The translations under genes and the position numbers were made by a program. A stretch of DNA of 37,595 nucleotides from Planctomycetota bacterium. Lineage in GTDB: Bacteria > Planctomycetota > UBA1135 > UBA2386. Numbering within the stretch: position 1 is the stretch's first letter; each line of letters begins with the position of its first letter. The stretch is taken from NCBI GenBank assembly GCA_020849665.1, contig JADLFX010000039.1, forward strand, positions 1 through 37,595. The letters run 5' to 3'. Below are positions 10,362-18,995 of the stretch, in pieces. A model generated the notes under the pieces. The model worked only from the letters and a program-made list of their open reading frames with translations, was not told where the DNA came from and made no database searches.

Positions 10362-13300
10362 ATGCCTCGACTCCCAGTCTCGATGCTCGCGGCGTGCCTG
10401 GCGCTCGCGGCCTGCTCGGTGCAGCGGACCGGTCAGGGACCGAACACGCGCGTGCTGCTGGAGGATGGTCGGACCGAGTGGCGCTGGGTCGGCGAGAGTC
10501 GGCCAGACCTCGCCGTGCGGGCCAAGAGCGCGGACGGCGTCCGCACCGAGGTTGCCGTCCTCACGGGGATCCGGGTGGTCCAGGAGGTTCGCGGCGAACG
10601 GCGCGAACTCGAGCTGCCCTTCCAGGGCAGCGAAGGCGGAGGCTCCAAGGTCCGGGTCGACGTGGTGCAGACCCCGGAGCACCGGATCCACCTCGAGCTG
10701 AGCCTGGTCGGCCCCGGCAGGGTGCGGGTCGAAGTGGTCGACCGGATCGACCTGCCGGTGGTGCTGCGCGAGTTGAGTCTCACCTACCGCTGGGCGGCAC
10801 CGGCCGATCCCCAGGAGGCCACGGCACGGGGGGATGCGGCCTCGGGTCTGTGGAGCGACTCCCAGCTCGCCCTGCCGCTCGGCTGGCTCCGCGGGGGGCG
10901 GACGGCCCTGGCGCTGGAACCGGATGTGGAACTGCTCCGGCGCGATCGTCGCGTGCCGGCGTTCCTCGCGACGGCGTTGGGGCCTGAGTCCGGACTCCGC
11001 CAAGGGCTGGCCGTGCCTGCCGCGGAGCGGGAGGGCACCGCCCGAGGCATCGCCCTGCGCGGGGAGACGATCCGGTTCGCGCACACGGTGGAGACGCTCG
11101 ACGACGCCTTGCCCAGGACCTCCCTCCATCTGCAGGCCACCGGCCTCTGGGCCCGGCAGGTCGGGAGCAGGCTCCAGGGTCCGCCGATCACGCTCTCCCA
11201 GACGCCTCTCGACCAGTTGGTGGCTCGCGGGCTCGCGGAACTCGCGCAGACCCAGCCGCGGATCGGCGAGGAGATCGAGCTGATGGGTCTCGAGGCGCCG
11301 ATCCCGCGGGCGGCGGCCGCGGCGTTGCTGCACGCGACGCGGACCGGAGAGGCGCCCTGGCGTGAGCGAGCGCTCCAGTGGCTGGACGAGGGGCTCGCCG
11401 CCCCGGCGCGGGGCGGACTCGTCGCCAGCACCGCGGTCCAGGACGCGAAAGGCCGCCGCACCTGGCTGCGGAGCGCCTCCCGCTGGGGTCTCGACCAGGC
11501 CTATCGCGCCGCGGACAGCGCCGCAGCCCTGCACTGGCTCCTGATCGCCGAACTCCATGGATCCGAGCGGCGCTCCGAGATCCGCGATCTCTGCGCCACG
11601 GCGGCGCGCTTCTGGACCCAGAACCAGCTGCCCAGCGGGCAGGTTCCGGCGCTCTACGAGGCAACGTGGCTGGCACCGCTCCGTGACCCGGACCGGAGCG
11701 AAGGGGCGGAAGCGGCGGTCGTGGCGCTCTTCCTGGCCCGCCACGCGAGGGTCACCGGCGACCAGGGCTCGGCCCAGGCCGCGACCCGCCTCCTCGAGTG
11801 GCTGGAGCGGGAGTCGGCGGCCGGACGCGGGTGGCGCTTGCTCGCGGGCACCGCTCCGCAGCAGCGTGGCTCCGGAGACCAGGCCCTGCCGCTGGCGGCC
11901 GCCGCGCTCGCGGCGACCCTGCTGCACGAGTTCGCTCCCGGCGCCGCCACCGCTCGCCGGTGCACAACCCTGCTGGGGGATCTGGCGTTGCTGCAGTGGA
12001 CCTGGTCTCCCATCTGGAACGAGCCCAACCCGGACGTGGACCTGCACGTGGGTGCGCTCGCCGCGGAGTACGGCTCGGCCCGGATCGATCTCGCCGCCAC
12101 CGGCCTGGCGGCCGAGGCGTTCGCCCGGGGCTACCTGGCCCTGGATCGGCCCGAGTGGCTCGCCCGCGGCGTGCTGGCTATGCGCACGGGACTGGCGAAC
12201 GCGAGCCTGGCATCGGGCGCCAGCCCCGAGACCGCCTCCGCAGCGCTGGCTGCGGCGGGAATCCTCCGGGACCTCTTGGGCGACATCGTCCTGGACGCCG
12301 GCCGGCGCAGCAGCCTCGGGGTCGACAGCCTCTGGGTGGAATTCCGTCCGACCGCCGAGGATGGCAGCGAGGTGCAGGTGCTCTCTCGCCTGCCCTGGGA
12401 GCGCAAGGCCCGGCTGCGGATCCGGGGCGACCCTGCGGGGGCCAGCCCCCGATTGAACATCGCCGGCAGCGAGGCCGCGGGACAGAAGGGCGGGGCGCCG
12501 GAGGCCGGGATCGAGGTCGCGCCGCGCCTGGCCCCTGGTCTGCGCTTCCGCGCACCGACGCGAGTGGCAGAGGGGTCCAGGTGGACGCCCCAGGTGGAGG
12601 CCCTCGCGCCGCTGGCGACCGGGGACCAGGTCGAGGTGGAGATCCGCCAGCGTGGCCAGATCCTGGACCGCATCCGCCTGCGCAGCCGGGATCGACCGGA
12701 GATCCTGAGCGCAGAACGCGCCTTCGACGCCACGGGCGTGCCCGTGGGAGTGGAACTGGAGGCGCGCGCGGTCCTGATCCAGGCCGGGCGCGAGGAGTGG
12801 TTCCCAGCCCGGGATGCGCGGCGCGTGGTCGTGGACGGCATGGCTGCGCTCGATCCAGGCGAGGACGGCGAGGAACGGCTGGCGGCCGCGGAAGGGTCGC
12901 GGATCGTGCGCTTCGCGGACGGGCGGGAGAACGCACGCGCCGCCGCGCCCGGGGGCGGCTTCGAGTACCTGGTGCCGATCGAATCGAGCACGACCTCGGT
13001 GCGGCTGGTGGCCCGCGTCTCCGGTGCCCTGGAGATCCTCGCCGGAGGCGTCTCCGTGCACGCGGACACGCGCGCCGAAGAGCCCGTCGTCCGGGACCTG
13101 GAGCTGACCGTCGTGGACCGGCGCCTCTGGGAGAGCGGGATCCTGCGCCTGCGCTTCGCCGCCGTGAGTCCTCGAGCCGCCTTCGCGGTGGCCCACGTAC
13201 GCTACGCGGCCGAGGGGCATGCTCCGCTGCTGCCCGGCAGCCTGGGCGCCAGCCGCAGGCTGCGTGAGCCGGACGCGCGGCTCCGCCTCTTGGTCCTGCG

Positions 13301-15104
13301 TGCGGAGGGCGGGGTGCCCGACGAAGCGTCCGCCCGGCAGGCCCTCGAGCAGGCCTTCTTCGGTGGCCCCGAGTACCGATCCACGCCACCGCCCGTGCCG
13401 CGACGCAGCGCCGGATCGCTGGCCAGCCTGGCGCTGGGTGCGTCGGCCGGGCGCACCGTGGTGGAAGGCGGCGTGCGCGCCTTGCCAGGAGCCGCCGCGG
13501 CGCCGGCGCCGGCCGACTCCGCCGCCGCGGCCGATCTGGCCCGCGCTTGGATCCGAGCGGCGCTCGCGGCGCTTCCCGACACCAAGCGCCCCCCGGACGT
13601 GGTGTTCGTCGTCCACGGCTGGCGAGCAGTGCCCGCGCCCCTGGACGGCGGGATCGCCACTGCGGCCGCCCTCGGCGCCCTGGACCCCGAGCAACCGGGG
13701 GCCAGGATCCCCTTCGTGTTCCTGCCGGAGCGGGAGCCGGATGGCAGCCTCGTGGCGTGTGGGCGGATCCTGGCCAGCCTGCTCCAGGCGCGCTACGGCA
13801 ACCGCCTCGAGGCGACGCCAGAGGACGGCAACTTCGGCGACCTGGCCCTCGCGACCTGCAGCGATCTGCATCTGCCTCCCCTTCCCCTCGGGCTGCATCT
13901 GGCGGCCGCGGGCTGGGCGGACCTGCTCCCCCTGCAGGCCCGGGATCGGACCCTCGTGGAACTGGCGCCGCTGCGGCAGGGACGCGTGCTCTACCGCCTG
14001 CCGGGCTCGTTCCTGCGGGATCGCGGGGACCTGCACCTCGAGATGCGCAACGTCGCCGGCGAAGGCACGGAAACCGCCGGGGGAATGCTCGCCTACTGGA
14101 GCCTGCCGCCAGGCATCGCGATCCAGCGCCCCGAAGGCGCGCCAACCGAGCTGCGCTTCCTGCGGCTCTCGCCGGAGCGGCCCTTGCTGCGCACGCCCTA
14201 CACGCCCGGCGACGAGACGCAGCTGTTCCGCAACTCCACGGTCCTGGCGGATCGCGACCGGCCCTCCCTGGCCACGCCGCAAGGCGAGCGACTCTGGACG
14301 ATCCGATCGTTCCGGCCCGATGCGGCGGGGGGAGCGATGGTGGACCTGGAGCCGGCGTTCGTGGATCTGCTCGCCGATGGACAACCCGGCCTCCGGCCGG
14401 ACGCCGCCGGGGCGGCCCTCGAGATCCCGCTGCCGGGGCGGCCCGTGCCCAGGCGCGTCTTCGCCACGCTGCGCGCCGCGGGGATCGCGGGAGCGAAGCA
14501 CCTCCTCGTGCGCGCCGGACACGCCGAGCTCCGGGTGGCGTTGCAGGGCGGCGCGGACGCCACTGCCCTGTGCGTCGACCTGCCCCCCGCGAGGACGCTC
14601 GCCCTGGTGCTGGAGGGCGCGGAGCCGGCTGGCGTGGCGGCGCCGTTCCAGCAGCTGGTCGTCACCGCGCGGGAGTCGGACGCCACGGCCGTGCTCGTCC
14701 CGGCGAGCGCGCAGGGGGGAGCCGAGTTGCTCCAGGACGGGGTCGTGTATGCCCAGGTGGTCAGGCTCGCACCCCTGCGCCCCGCGACACCAGGCGTGGA
14801 GGCGCCGGTCGTGCTCCCCGCCGGATCGAGCCTGCTCCGGATCACCTTCGGCCTGCCCGCGGGCGCGGCTCCCGGACTCGCGGGCACACTGACCCTGGCC
14901 TGGCGCGGCATCGACGAAAGCGCCTGGACCCGGCTCGGGCCGGCCGTCCCGGTGCGCCGCGGCGAGGGCCGCACACCCCTGCGCACCCTCCTGGTCGAAC
15001 TCCCCGCCGGCCCGGTCCGCCGCGCAGGCATCCTGCGCCTCGTCTGGGAGTCGGCGGAAGGCGAACCCCTGCGGGTCACGGCCCTCGAGGTGACCCGGAG
15101 CTGA
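10362..15104 (+). CDS. Giant lipoprotein with degenerate M6-like peptidase region
   Basis: A 1580-residue exported protein. The N-terminus (MPRLPVSMLAACLALAACS) carries a lipobox with Cys18. Residues 20-250 are beta-rich. About 270-640 are helical repeats of the alpha/alpha-toroid kind, and 650-960 are beta modules. From about 974 the sequence follows the layout of M6 (immune-inhibitor-A-like) metallopeptidases: strand RLRLLVL, a RSAGSLASLAL segment, VVFVVHGW (1080-1087), NFGDLALATCSD (1157-1168), GLHLAAAGWADLLPL (1177-1191) and a GDETQLFRNSTV segment. Where M6 enzymes have HExxH, this protein has ASLLQ (1138-1142), so it probably cannot bind zinc. The last 200 residues are beta-sandwich. The M6 relationship is my inference from motif order; lipoprotein export is much firmer. 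It is separated from the porin by a terminator and a foldback repeat. Confidence 0.85.
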   Translation: MPRLPVSMLAACLALAACSVQRTGQGPNTRVLLEDGRTEWRWVGESRPDLAVRAKSADGVRTEVAVLTGIRVVQEVRGERRELELPFQGSEGGGSKVRVDVVQTPEHRIHLELSLVGPGRVRVEVVDRIDLPVVLRELSLTYRWAAPADPQEATARGDAASGLWSDSQLALPLGWLRGGRTALALEPDVELLRRDRRVPAFLATALGPESGLRQGLAVPAAEREGTARGIALRGETIRFAHTVETLDDALPRTSLHLQATGLWARQVGSRLQGPPITLSQTPLDQLVARGLAELAQTQPRIGEEIELMGLEAPIPRAAAAALLHATRTGEAPWRERALQWLDEGLAAPARGGLVASTAVQDAKGRRTWLRSASRWGLDQAYRAADSAAALHWLLIAELHGSERRSEIRDLCATAARFWTQNQLPSGQVPALYEATWLAPLRDPDRSEGAEAAVVALFLARHARVTGDQGSAQAATRLLEWLERESAAGRGWRLLAGTAPQQRGSGDQALPLAAAALAATLLHEFAPGAATARRCTTLLGDLALLQWTWSPIWNEPNPDVDLHVGALAAEYGSARIDLAATGLAAEAFARGYLALDRPEWLARGVLAMRTGLANASLASGASPETASAALAAAGILRDLLGDIVLDAGRRSSLGVDSLWVEFRPTAEDGSEVQVLSRLPWERKARLRIRGDPAGASPRLNIAGSEAAGQKGGAPEAGIEVAPRLAPGLRFRAPTRVAEGSRWTPQVEALAPLATGDQVEVEIRQRGQILDRIRLRSRDRPEILSAERAFDATGVPVGVELEARAVLIQAGREEWFPARDARRVVVDGMAALDPGEDGEERLAAAEGSRIVRFADGRENARAAAPGGGFEYLVPIESSTTSVRLVARVSGALEILAGGVSVHADTRAEEPVVRDLELTVVDRRLWESGILRLRFAAVSPRAAFAVAHVRYAAEGHAPLLPGSLGASRRLREPDARLRLLVLRAEGGVPDEASARQALEQAFFGGPEYRSTPPPVPRRSAGSLASLALGASAGRTVVEGGVRALPGAAAAPAPADSAAAADLARAWIRAALAALPDTKRPPDVVFVVHGWRAVPAPLDGGIATAAALGALDPEQPGARIPFVFLPEREPDGSLVACGRILASLLQARYGNRLEATPEDGNFGDLALATCSDLHLPPLPLGLHLAAAGWADLLPLQARDRTLVELAPLRQGRVLYRLPGSFLRDRGDLHLEMRNVAGEGTETAGGMLAYWSLPPGIAIQRPEGAPTELRFLRLSPERPLLRTPYTPGDETQLFRNSTVLADRDRPSLATPQGERLWTIRSFRPDAAGGAMVDLEPAFVDLLADGQPGLRPDAAGAALEIPLPGRPVPRRVFATLRAAGIAGAKHLLVRAGHAELRVALQGGADATALCVDLPPARTLALVLEGAEPAGVAAPFQQLVVTARESDATAVLVPASAQGGAELLQDGVVYAQVVRLAPLRPATPGVEAPVVLPAGSSLLRITFGLPAGAAPGLAGTLTLAWRGIDESAWTRLGPAVPVRRGEGRTPLRTLLVELPAGPVRRAGILRLVWESAEGEPLRVTALEVTRS

Positions 15105-15310
15105 CCCAAGGCGCTCGCCCGCCGCGTCCGGGCCGCGCGCCGCCCCCCCTAGGCCTCGCTCCGGCACGCCGGGGCACCGGGGCGGACCGGCGACCCGGAC
15201 CTCGACACCTGGGCCGATGACGGCTCGACTCCGCGCCAGTCCGCCGCGGCCCCGTCCACTCCGGATGCGTGCTCCGGGCGCGACCCTCGCCACCACCTCA
15301 CCCGACACCG

Positions 15311-15673
15311 ATGCCCCGCTACGTCGACGGCTACGTCCTCCCGATCCCGACCCGGAACATCCCCGCCTACCGCCGCCTGGCGAAGGTGGCCTGCAAGGTG
15401 TGGCTCGAGCACGGCGCGCTCGAGTACCGCGAGTGCGTGGGCGAGGACCTCGCCGTGCCTTGCGGACTGCCCTTCCCCCGCGCGCTGAAGCTGAAGCGCG
15501 GCGAGACGGTGGTGTTCGCCTGGGTCGTGTACGCCTCGCGCAAGCAGCGCGACCGCGTCAACGCCAAGGTCATGCAGGACCGGCGCCTCGTGGACGCCAC
15601 GAAGGGGCGGCCGATGCCCTTCGACATCAAGCGCATGATCTACGGCGGCTTCGAGGTCCTCGTCGAGGCTTGA
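15311..15673 (+). CDS. DUF1428 family protein (YbaA-like)
   Basis: A small cytoplasmic protein of 120 residues that covers the whole family. Hallmarks are YVDGYVLPIPTRNIPAYR at the N-terminus, CKVWLEHGALEYRECVGED, ETVVFAWVVYASRKQRDRVNAKVMQD, and the end PFDIKRMIYGGFEVLVEA. These match the DUF1428 family that includes E. coli YbaA, a ferredoxin-like alpha+beta fold related to dimeric monooxygenase-like (ABM) domains. The biochemical role is unknown. ATG 15311 matches the family start; longer frames upstream add only arginine/proline-rich sequence. It converges on the carbonic anhydrase gene, with a palindrome between them. Confidence 0.9.
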   Translation: MPRYVDGYVLPIPTRNIPAYRRLAKVACKVWLEHGALEYRECVGEDLAVPCGLPFPRALKLKRGETVVFAWVVYASRKQRDRVNAKVMQDRRLVDATKGRPMPFDIKRMIYGGFEVLVEA

Positions 15674-15685
15674 GGTCGCGCCGGA

Positions 15686-15707
15686 GCGTGCCGGCCCGCC
15701 GGCACGC
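15686..15707. terminator. Palindrome between convergent genes, terminator-like
   Basis: GCGTGCCGGC-CC-GCCGGCACGC is a perfect 10-bp inverted repeat (in practice 9 bp with a 4-base loop). It lies in the 40-base gap between the DUF1428 and carbonic anhydrase stop codons. There is no T-run on either strand. It could act as a bidirectional terminator or 3'-end barrier. Confidence 0.5.
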
Positions 15708-15713
15708 CCTGGT

Positions 15714-16346
15714 TCACCGCGGCGGGATCCGGCCCGACGGCTCGATGGCGCGCAGCGCGTCCACCGTGTGCGTGAGGTCGCGCAGGAGGCCGTCGGCCAC
15801 GTCGTAGATCCAACCGTGCACGCGCACGTCGCGCGACGCGCCCAGCGCATGGAGCACCGGCGACTCGCGCACGTGCACCACCTGCACCGCGACGTTCAGC
15901 TCGCAGAGCCGGCGCACCCGGGCCTCCAGGCTCCGCTCGGCCTCCAGCTCTGCGCGGTAGAACTTGGCGATGTCGCGCACGTGGCGGATCCAGTGGTCGA
16001 TCACCCTGCCGCTCCCCGGTGCCAGCGCCGCGGTCACGCCGCCGCATCCGTAATGGCCGCACACGATCACGTCCTGGACCCCCAGGGTGTGGATCGCGAA
16101 GTCGAGCACCGCGAGGCAGTTCAGGTCGCTGTGCACCACGAGGTTGGCGACGTTGCGGTGCACGAACACCTGCCCCGGGTCGAGGCCGATGATCTGGTTG
16201 GCCGGGACGCGGCTGTCCGCGCAACCGATCCACAGGTACCCGGGCCGCTGCTGTCCGGCCAGGGACGCGAAGAAACCCGGGCGCTCGCGCTCGACCTGGT
16301 CGCGCCACGCCCGGTTGTTGGCGAGAAGGTGCTCGAGGCCGCTCAT
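15714..16346 (-). CDS. can: Beta-class carbonic anhydrase
   Basis: Zinc enzyme interconverting CO2 and bicarbonate in the cytoplasm, 210 residues, the usual length of bacterial Can/CynT. The metal site is complete: Cys42 and Asp44-Ser-Arg in WIGCADSRVPA, then His98 and Cys101 in VCGHYGCGGV. The N-terminal LLANNRAWRDQ helix and the FVHRNVANLV segment are typical. ATG 16346 gives a standard family start, although the frame is open further upstream. It is divergent from the histidine kinase gene across 144 bases, in which I see no clear promoter. Confidence 0.96.
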   Translation of the reverse strand: MSGLEHLLANNRAWRDQVERERPGFFASLAGQQRPGYLWIGCADSRVPANQIIGLDPGQVFVHRNVANLVVHSDLNCLAVLDFAIHTLGVQDVIVCGHYGCGGVTAALAPGSGRVIDHWIRHVRDIAKFYRAELEAERSLEARVRRLCELNVAVQVVHVRESPVLHALGASRDVRVHGWIYDVADGLLRDLTHTVDALRAIEPSGRIPPR

Positions 16347-16490
16347 CGGTGGCCCCTGGTTACAAGTCCCGGCTCCCGGCGCAAGGTCCGCCCCGGGAAG
16401 ATCCTCGTGCCGACCGCGGCCGCCCGCCGCGGCCTGCGCCGGCTCTTGCATGCCAGCCGCGCGTGGCGTCGCATCTGCCCGCTCTGCGCC

Positions 16491-17462
16491 ATGGCCGGCT
16501 CCCGGATCCTCTTCGCCTTCGTGGTCGCCCTCTGCCTGGCGCAGGTGGGCTGGTGGACCTACTTCCAGTTCCAGGAGGCGCGCCACCTGGAGCAGGCGGC
16601 ACGCCTGCTGCAGGCCGGGGAGACCGCCGCGGCGGCGCGCGTGCTGGGTTCGGACGACCCCGGCGGCCTCGCCGAGGAAGCCCGCCGGCGGCGGAACATG
16701 TTCGTGAGCGAGGGCATCGCGCTCACCGTGCTGGTCCTGGTGGGCGTGGTGCTCTTCTACCTCGGGATGCTGCGCGAGCGGCGGTTGCGCGAGGGCCAGG
16801 AGCGCTTCCTCACCGGCGCCACCCATGAGCTGAAGACGCCGGTGGCCACCCTGCGCCTGGGCCTCGAATCCCTGCAGGACGCGCGCACGCCGCAGGAGCG
16901 CCGCGATCGCTACCTGCAGGCCATGCTGCAGGAGGTCGACCGCCTGGAGAAGGGCGTGACCAACGTGCTGATGGCCGCCGCGCTGCACGCGGACGAACGT
17001 CACGCCACGCGCAGCGAGGGCGACCTCGCCGCCGACGTGCGCGAGGCGCTGGAGGCGTTCCGCCCGCGCTTCCAGGCCGCCAATCTGGAACTGGCGGCGC
17101 CGGTGCTCGAGCCGGTGCGCGCGCAACGCGATCCGGTGGCCATGCGCCTGATCCTCAACAACCTGCTCGACAACGCGCTGAAGTACACGCCCGCCCAGGG
17201 CCGGATCGAGGTGTCGCTGCGTGCCGAGGGCCGGGAGGCGGTGCTGCGCGTGACCGACACCGGACTGGGTCTCGATGCCGAGGAGCTGAAGCGCGCGTTC
17301 CAGCGCTTCTATCGCGGCACGGCCAGGGAGCACGCCGGTGGCGTGGGCCTCGGGCTCTTCCTGGTGCGTGAGCTGGCCGAGATGCACGGCGGGCGCGTCG
17401 AGGCCCGCAGCGCCGGCCGCGGCCGCGGCGCCGAGTTCGAAGTGCGCCTGCCGGCGGCGTAG
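16491..17462 (+). CDS. Sensor histidine kinase, two membrane segments
   Basis: Membrane-bound sensor of a two-component system, 323 residues. TM1 (about 5-21) and TM2 (about 74-93) enclose a short, mostly helical periplasmic loop of some 50 residues, so it is unlikely to hold a large ligand domain. HisKA follows with His112 in THELKTP. The ATPase domain has the N box NNLLDNALKYTP (Asn228), G1 DTGLGL (256-261) and G2 GVGLGLFLV (284 onward). There is no HAMP domain of normal length. Start ATG 16491 places TM1 at the N-terminus. The response regulator gene follows 13 bases later and the oxidase-like gene after that, forming one operon. Confidence 0.94.
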   Translation: MAGSRILFAFVVALCLAQVGWWTYFQFQEARHLEQAARLLQAGETAAAARVLGSDDPGGLAEEARRRRNMFVSEGIALTVLVLVGVVLFYLGMLRERRLREGQERFLTGATHELKTPVATLRLGLESLQDARTPQERRDRYLQAMLQEVDRLEKGVTNVLMAAALHADERHATRSEGDLAADVREALEAFRPRFQAANLELAAPVLEPVRAQRDPVAMRLILNNLLDNALKYTPAQGRIEVSLRAEGREAVLRVTDTGLGLDAEELKRAFQRFYRGTAREHAGGVGLGLFLVRELAEMHGGRVEARSAGRGRGAEFEVRLPAA

Positions 17463-17475
17463 CCGGAGACCGACC

Positions 17476-18162
17476 ATGACGCGCTGGATCCTGGTGGTCG
17501 AGGACGAGACGGTGCTGGGGGAGATGGTCTGCGACAACCTGCGCCAGGAAGGCTACGAGGCCGAGCTCGTGGGCGACGGCAAGCGGGCCCTGGAGCGGCT
17601 GGCCCGCGGCGGCATCGACGCGGTGGTCCTCGACATCATGCTGCCCGGGATCGGCGGGTTCGGCGTGCTGGAGACCATGCGCAAGCGCGGCGACCGCACC
17701 CCCGTGCTGATCCTGAGCGCACGTGCCGCGGACACGGACCGCATCCGGGGCCTCGAGCTGGAGGCCGACGACTACCTGACCAAGCCCTTCCACCTGCGCG
17801 AGCTCCTGCTGCGCGTGGGCATCCTCCTGCGCCGCACGCCGCCGCAGCCCGCCGGCAGCGACGTGCTCGAGTTCGGCGGCAACTCGGTCGACTTCCGCAC
17901 CATGGCCGCGCGCACCTGGCAGGGCCGCGAGGTGGAGCTCTCGCCCACCGAGCTGCGCCTGCTGCGGATGCTGGCCGCGCGTCCCGGCGAGGTCATCAGC
18001 CGGCGCGAGATCGTCGAGACGCTGTTCGGCCCGGCCACGCCGAGCACGCACCGCACCATCGACAACCTCGTGCTCGCCCTGCGCAAGGCGTTCGAACGCG
18101 ACACCAAGACCCCGCAGCACCTGCACACGGTGCGCGCCGTCGGGTTCCGCTTCACGCCGTGA
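17476..18162 (+). CDS. OmpR/PhoB-family response regulator
   Basis: DNA-binding partner of the preceding kinase, 228 residues. The receiver domain has the acidic pair Glu9-Asp10, phospho-acceptor Asp53 (VVLDIMLPG), Ser81 and Lys103 (YLTKPF). After a short linker comes a winged-helix domain (about 130-228) with LSPTELRLLRMLAARPGEVISRRE and the C-terminal VRAVGFRF hairpin. A GGAG lies a few bases upstream of ATG 17476. The stop overlaps the GTG of the next gene. Targets are unknown, but the coupled gene belongs to the same regulatory unit. Confidence 0.96.
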   Translation: MTRWILVVEDETVLGEMVCDNLRQEGYEAELVGDGKRALERLARGGIDAVVLDIMLPGIGGFGVLETMRKRGDRTPVLILSARAADTDRIRGLELEADDYLTKPFHLRELLLRVGILLRRTPPQPAGSDVLEFGGNSVDFRTMAARTWQGREVELSPTELRLLRMLAARPGEVISRREIVETLFGPATPSTHRTIDNLVLALRKAFERDTKTPQHLHTVRAVGFRFTP

Positions 18163-18995
18163 GCGCCGCGCAGGCGATCGGCGGCGGCACGCCAGGGGAC
18201 GCGAGCCGGCCGCTGGATCTGGTGGTGCTCGGCGCCGCTCCCGCGGGCCTGATCCGCGCCTTCGAGCACGTGCGTGCCGCGCCGCGGGACGAGGTGCGCG
18301 TCGTCGACACCGCGCCGGAGCCCGGCGGCACGTGGCGCACCCAGCGCAGCGAGGGCTTCTCGTGCGAGCTGGGCCCCCAGGGGTTCGGCCTCGACGCGGC
18401 GCGCGAACGCCTGCTCGCCGGTCTGGGGCTGGCCGGGCAGCTCGTGCGTGCCCAGGTCGAGGTGCCGCTGCCGCTGCGCCGGCTGGCGTTTGCCGGCGCC
18501 GGGCCCGACGCGCCGCTGGTCACCCTGCGCACCGGCGTCGAGGACCTGGTCCAGGCGCTGCGCCGCCACCTGGGGCCGCGCCTGCTCCTCGGCCGGCCGA
18601 TCCGCACGCGACACGCGTCGGGCGACGGGTACGTGGTGGGCCTGGGCGGCGCCGTGCAGACGGAGCTGCACACGCGCGCGCTCCACGACGCGCGCGATGC
18701 GGATCCGCAGGGGCCGCCGAGCAGCGTGCACCTGGGCTTCTGGACCGGCGACGCGCTGCCGTTCCTGCGCGGGGCGGGCATCCTGCTCGACGCGCCGCCG
18801 CTGCGCGCCGCGCTCTACGTGAGCAACGTCTTCCCCGGCCGGGCCGTGCCGGGCCGCTTCCTGGTCCGGGTCGTGGCCGACGTCGCACCCGCGCTCGCGC
18901 CCGAGTCGCTGGCGGCGCGTGCCGAGGCGGCGCTGCGCGCGGCCACCGGCCTGCGCGGGCCGCTGCTGTTCCGGCGCGTCACGCCGACACGGTGA
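18159..18995 (+). CDS. Truncated protoporphyrinogen-oxidase-like flavoprotein
   Basis: 278 residues, against about 450-480 for HemY/PPOX-type amine oxidases. The N-terminal dinucleotide fold starts LDLVVLGAAPAGL, where the usual GxGxxG is GxAxxG. It continues with PEPGGTWRTQ and CELGPQGFGLD, as in this family. A segment VTLRTGVEDLVQALRRHLG and a later stretch ALYVSNVFPGRAVPGRFLVRV also fit. The substrate-domain middle is shortened. The C-terminal FAD-closing motif is absent, because the protein stops at VTPTR where homologues continue. GTG 18159 overlaps the response-regulator stop (GTGA). The 3' end overlaps the convergent metH by 17 bases. It may be a decayed oxidase or a repurposed flavin- or heme-sensing partner; catalytic activity is doubtful. 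Confidence 0.75.
   Translation: MSAAQAIGGGTPGDASRPLDLVVLGAAPAGLIRAFEHVRAAPRDEVRVVDTAPEPGGTWRTQRSEGFSCELGPQGFGLDAARERLLAGLGLAGQLVRAQVEVPLPLRRLAFAGAGPDAPLVTLRTGVEDLVQALRRHLGPRLLLGRPIRTRHASGDGYVVGLGGAVQTELHTRALHDARDADPQGPPSSVHLGFWTGDALPFLRGAGILLDAPPLRAALYVSNVFPGRAVPGRFLVRVVADVAPALAPESLAARAEAALRAATGLRGPLLFRRVTPTR

Noticed and set aside
10119..15308. A 5.2-kb open frame on the minus strand opposite the giant lipoprotein gene
   Set aside because: Its product is low-complexity Arg/Gly/Pro/Gln-rich sequence without domains or signal. The plus-strand protein has a lipobox and structured modules. Long antisense frames are expected opposite GC-rich genes.
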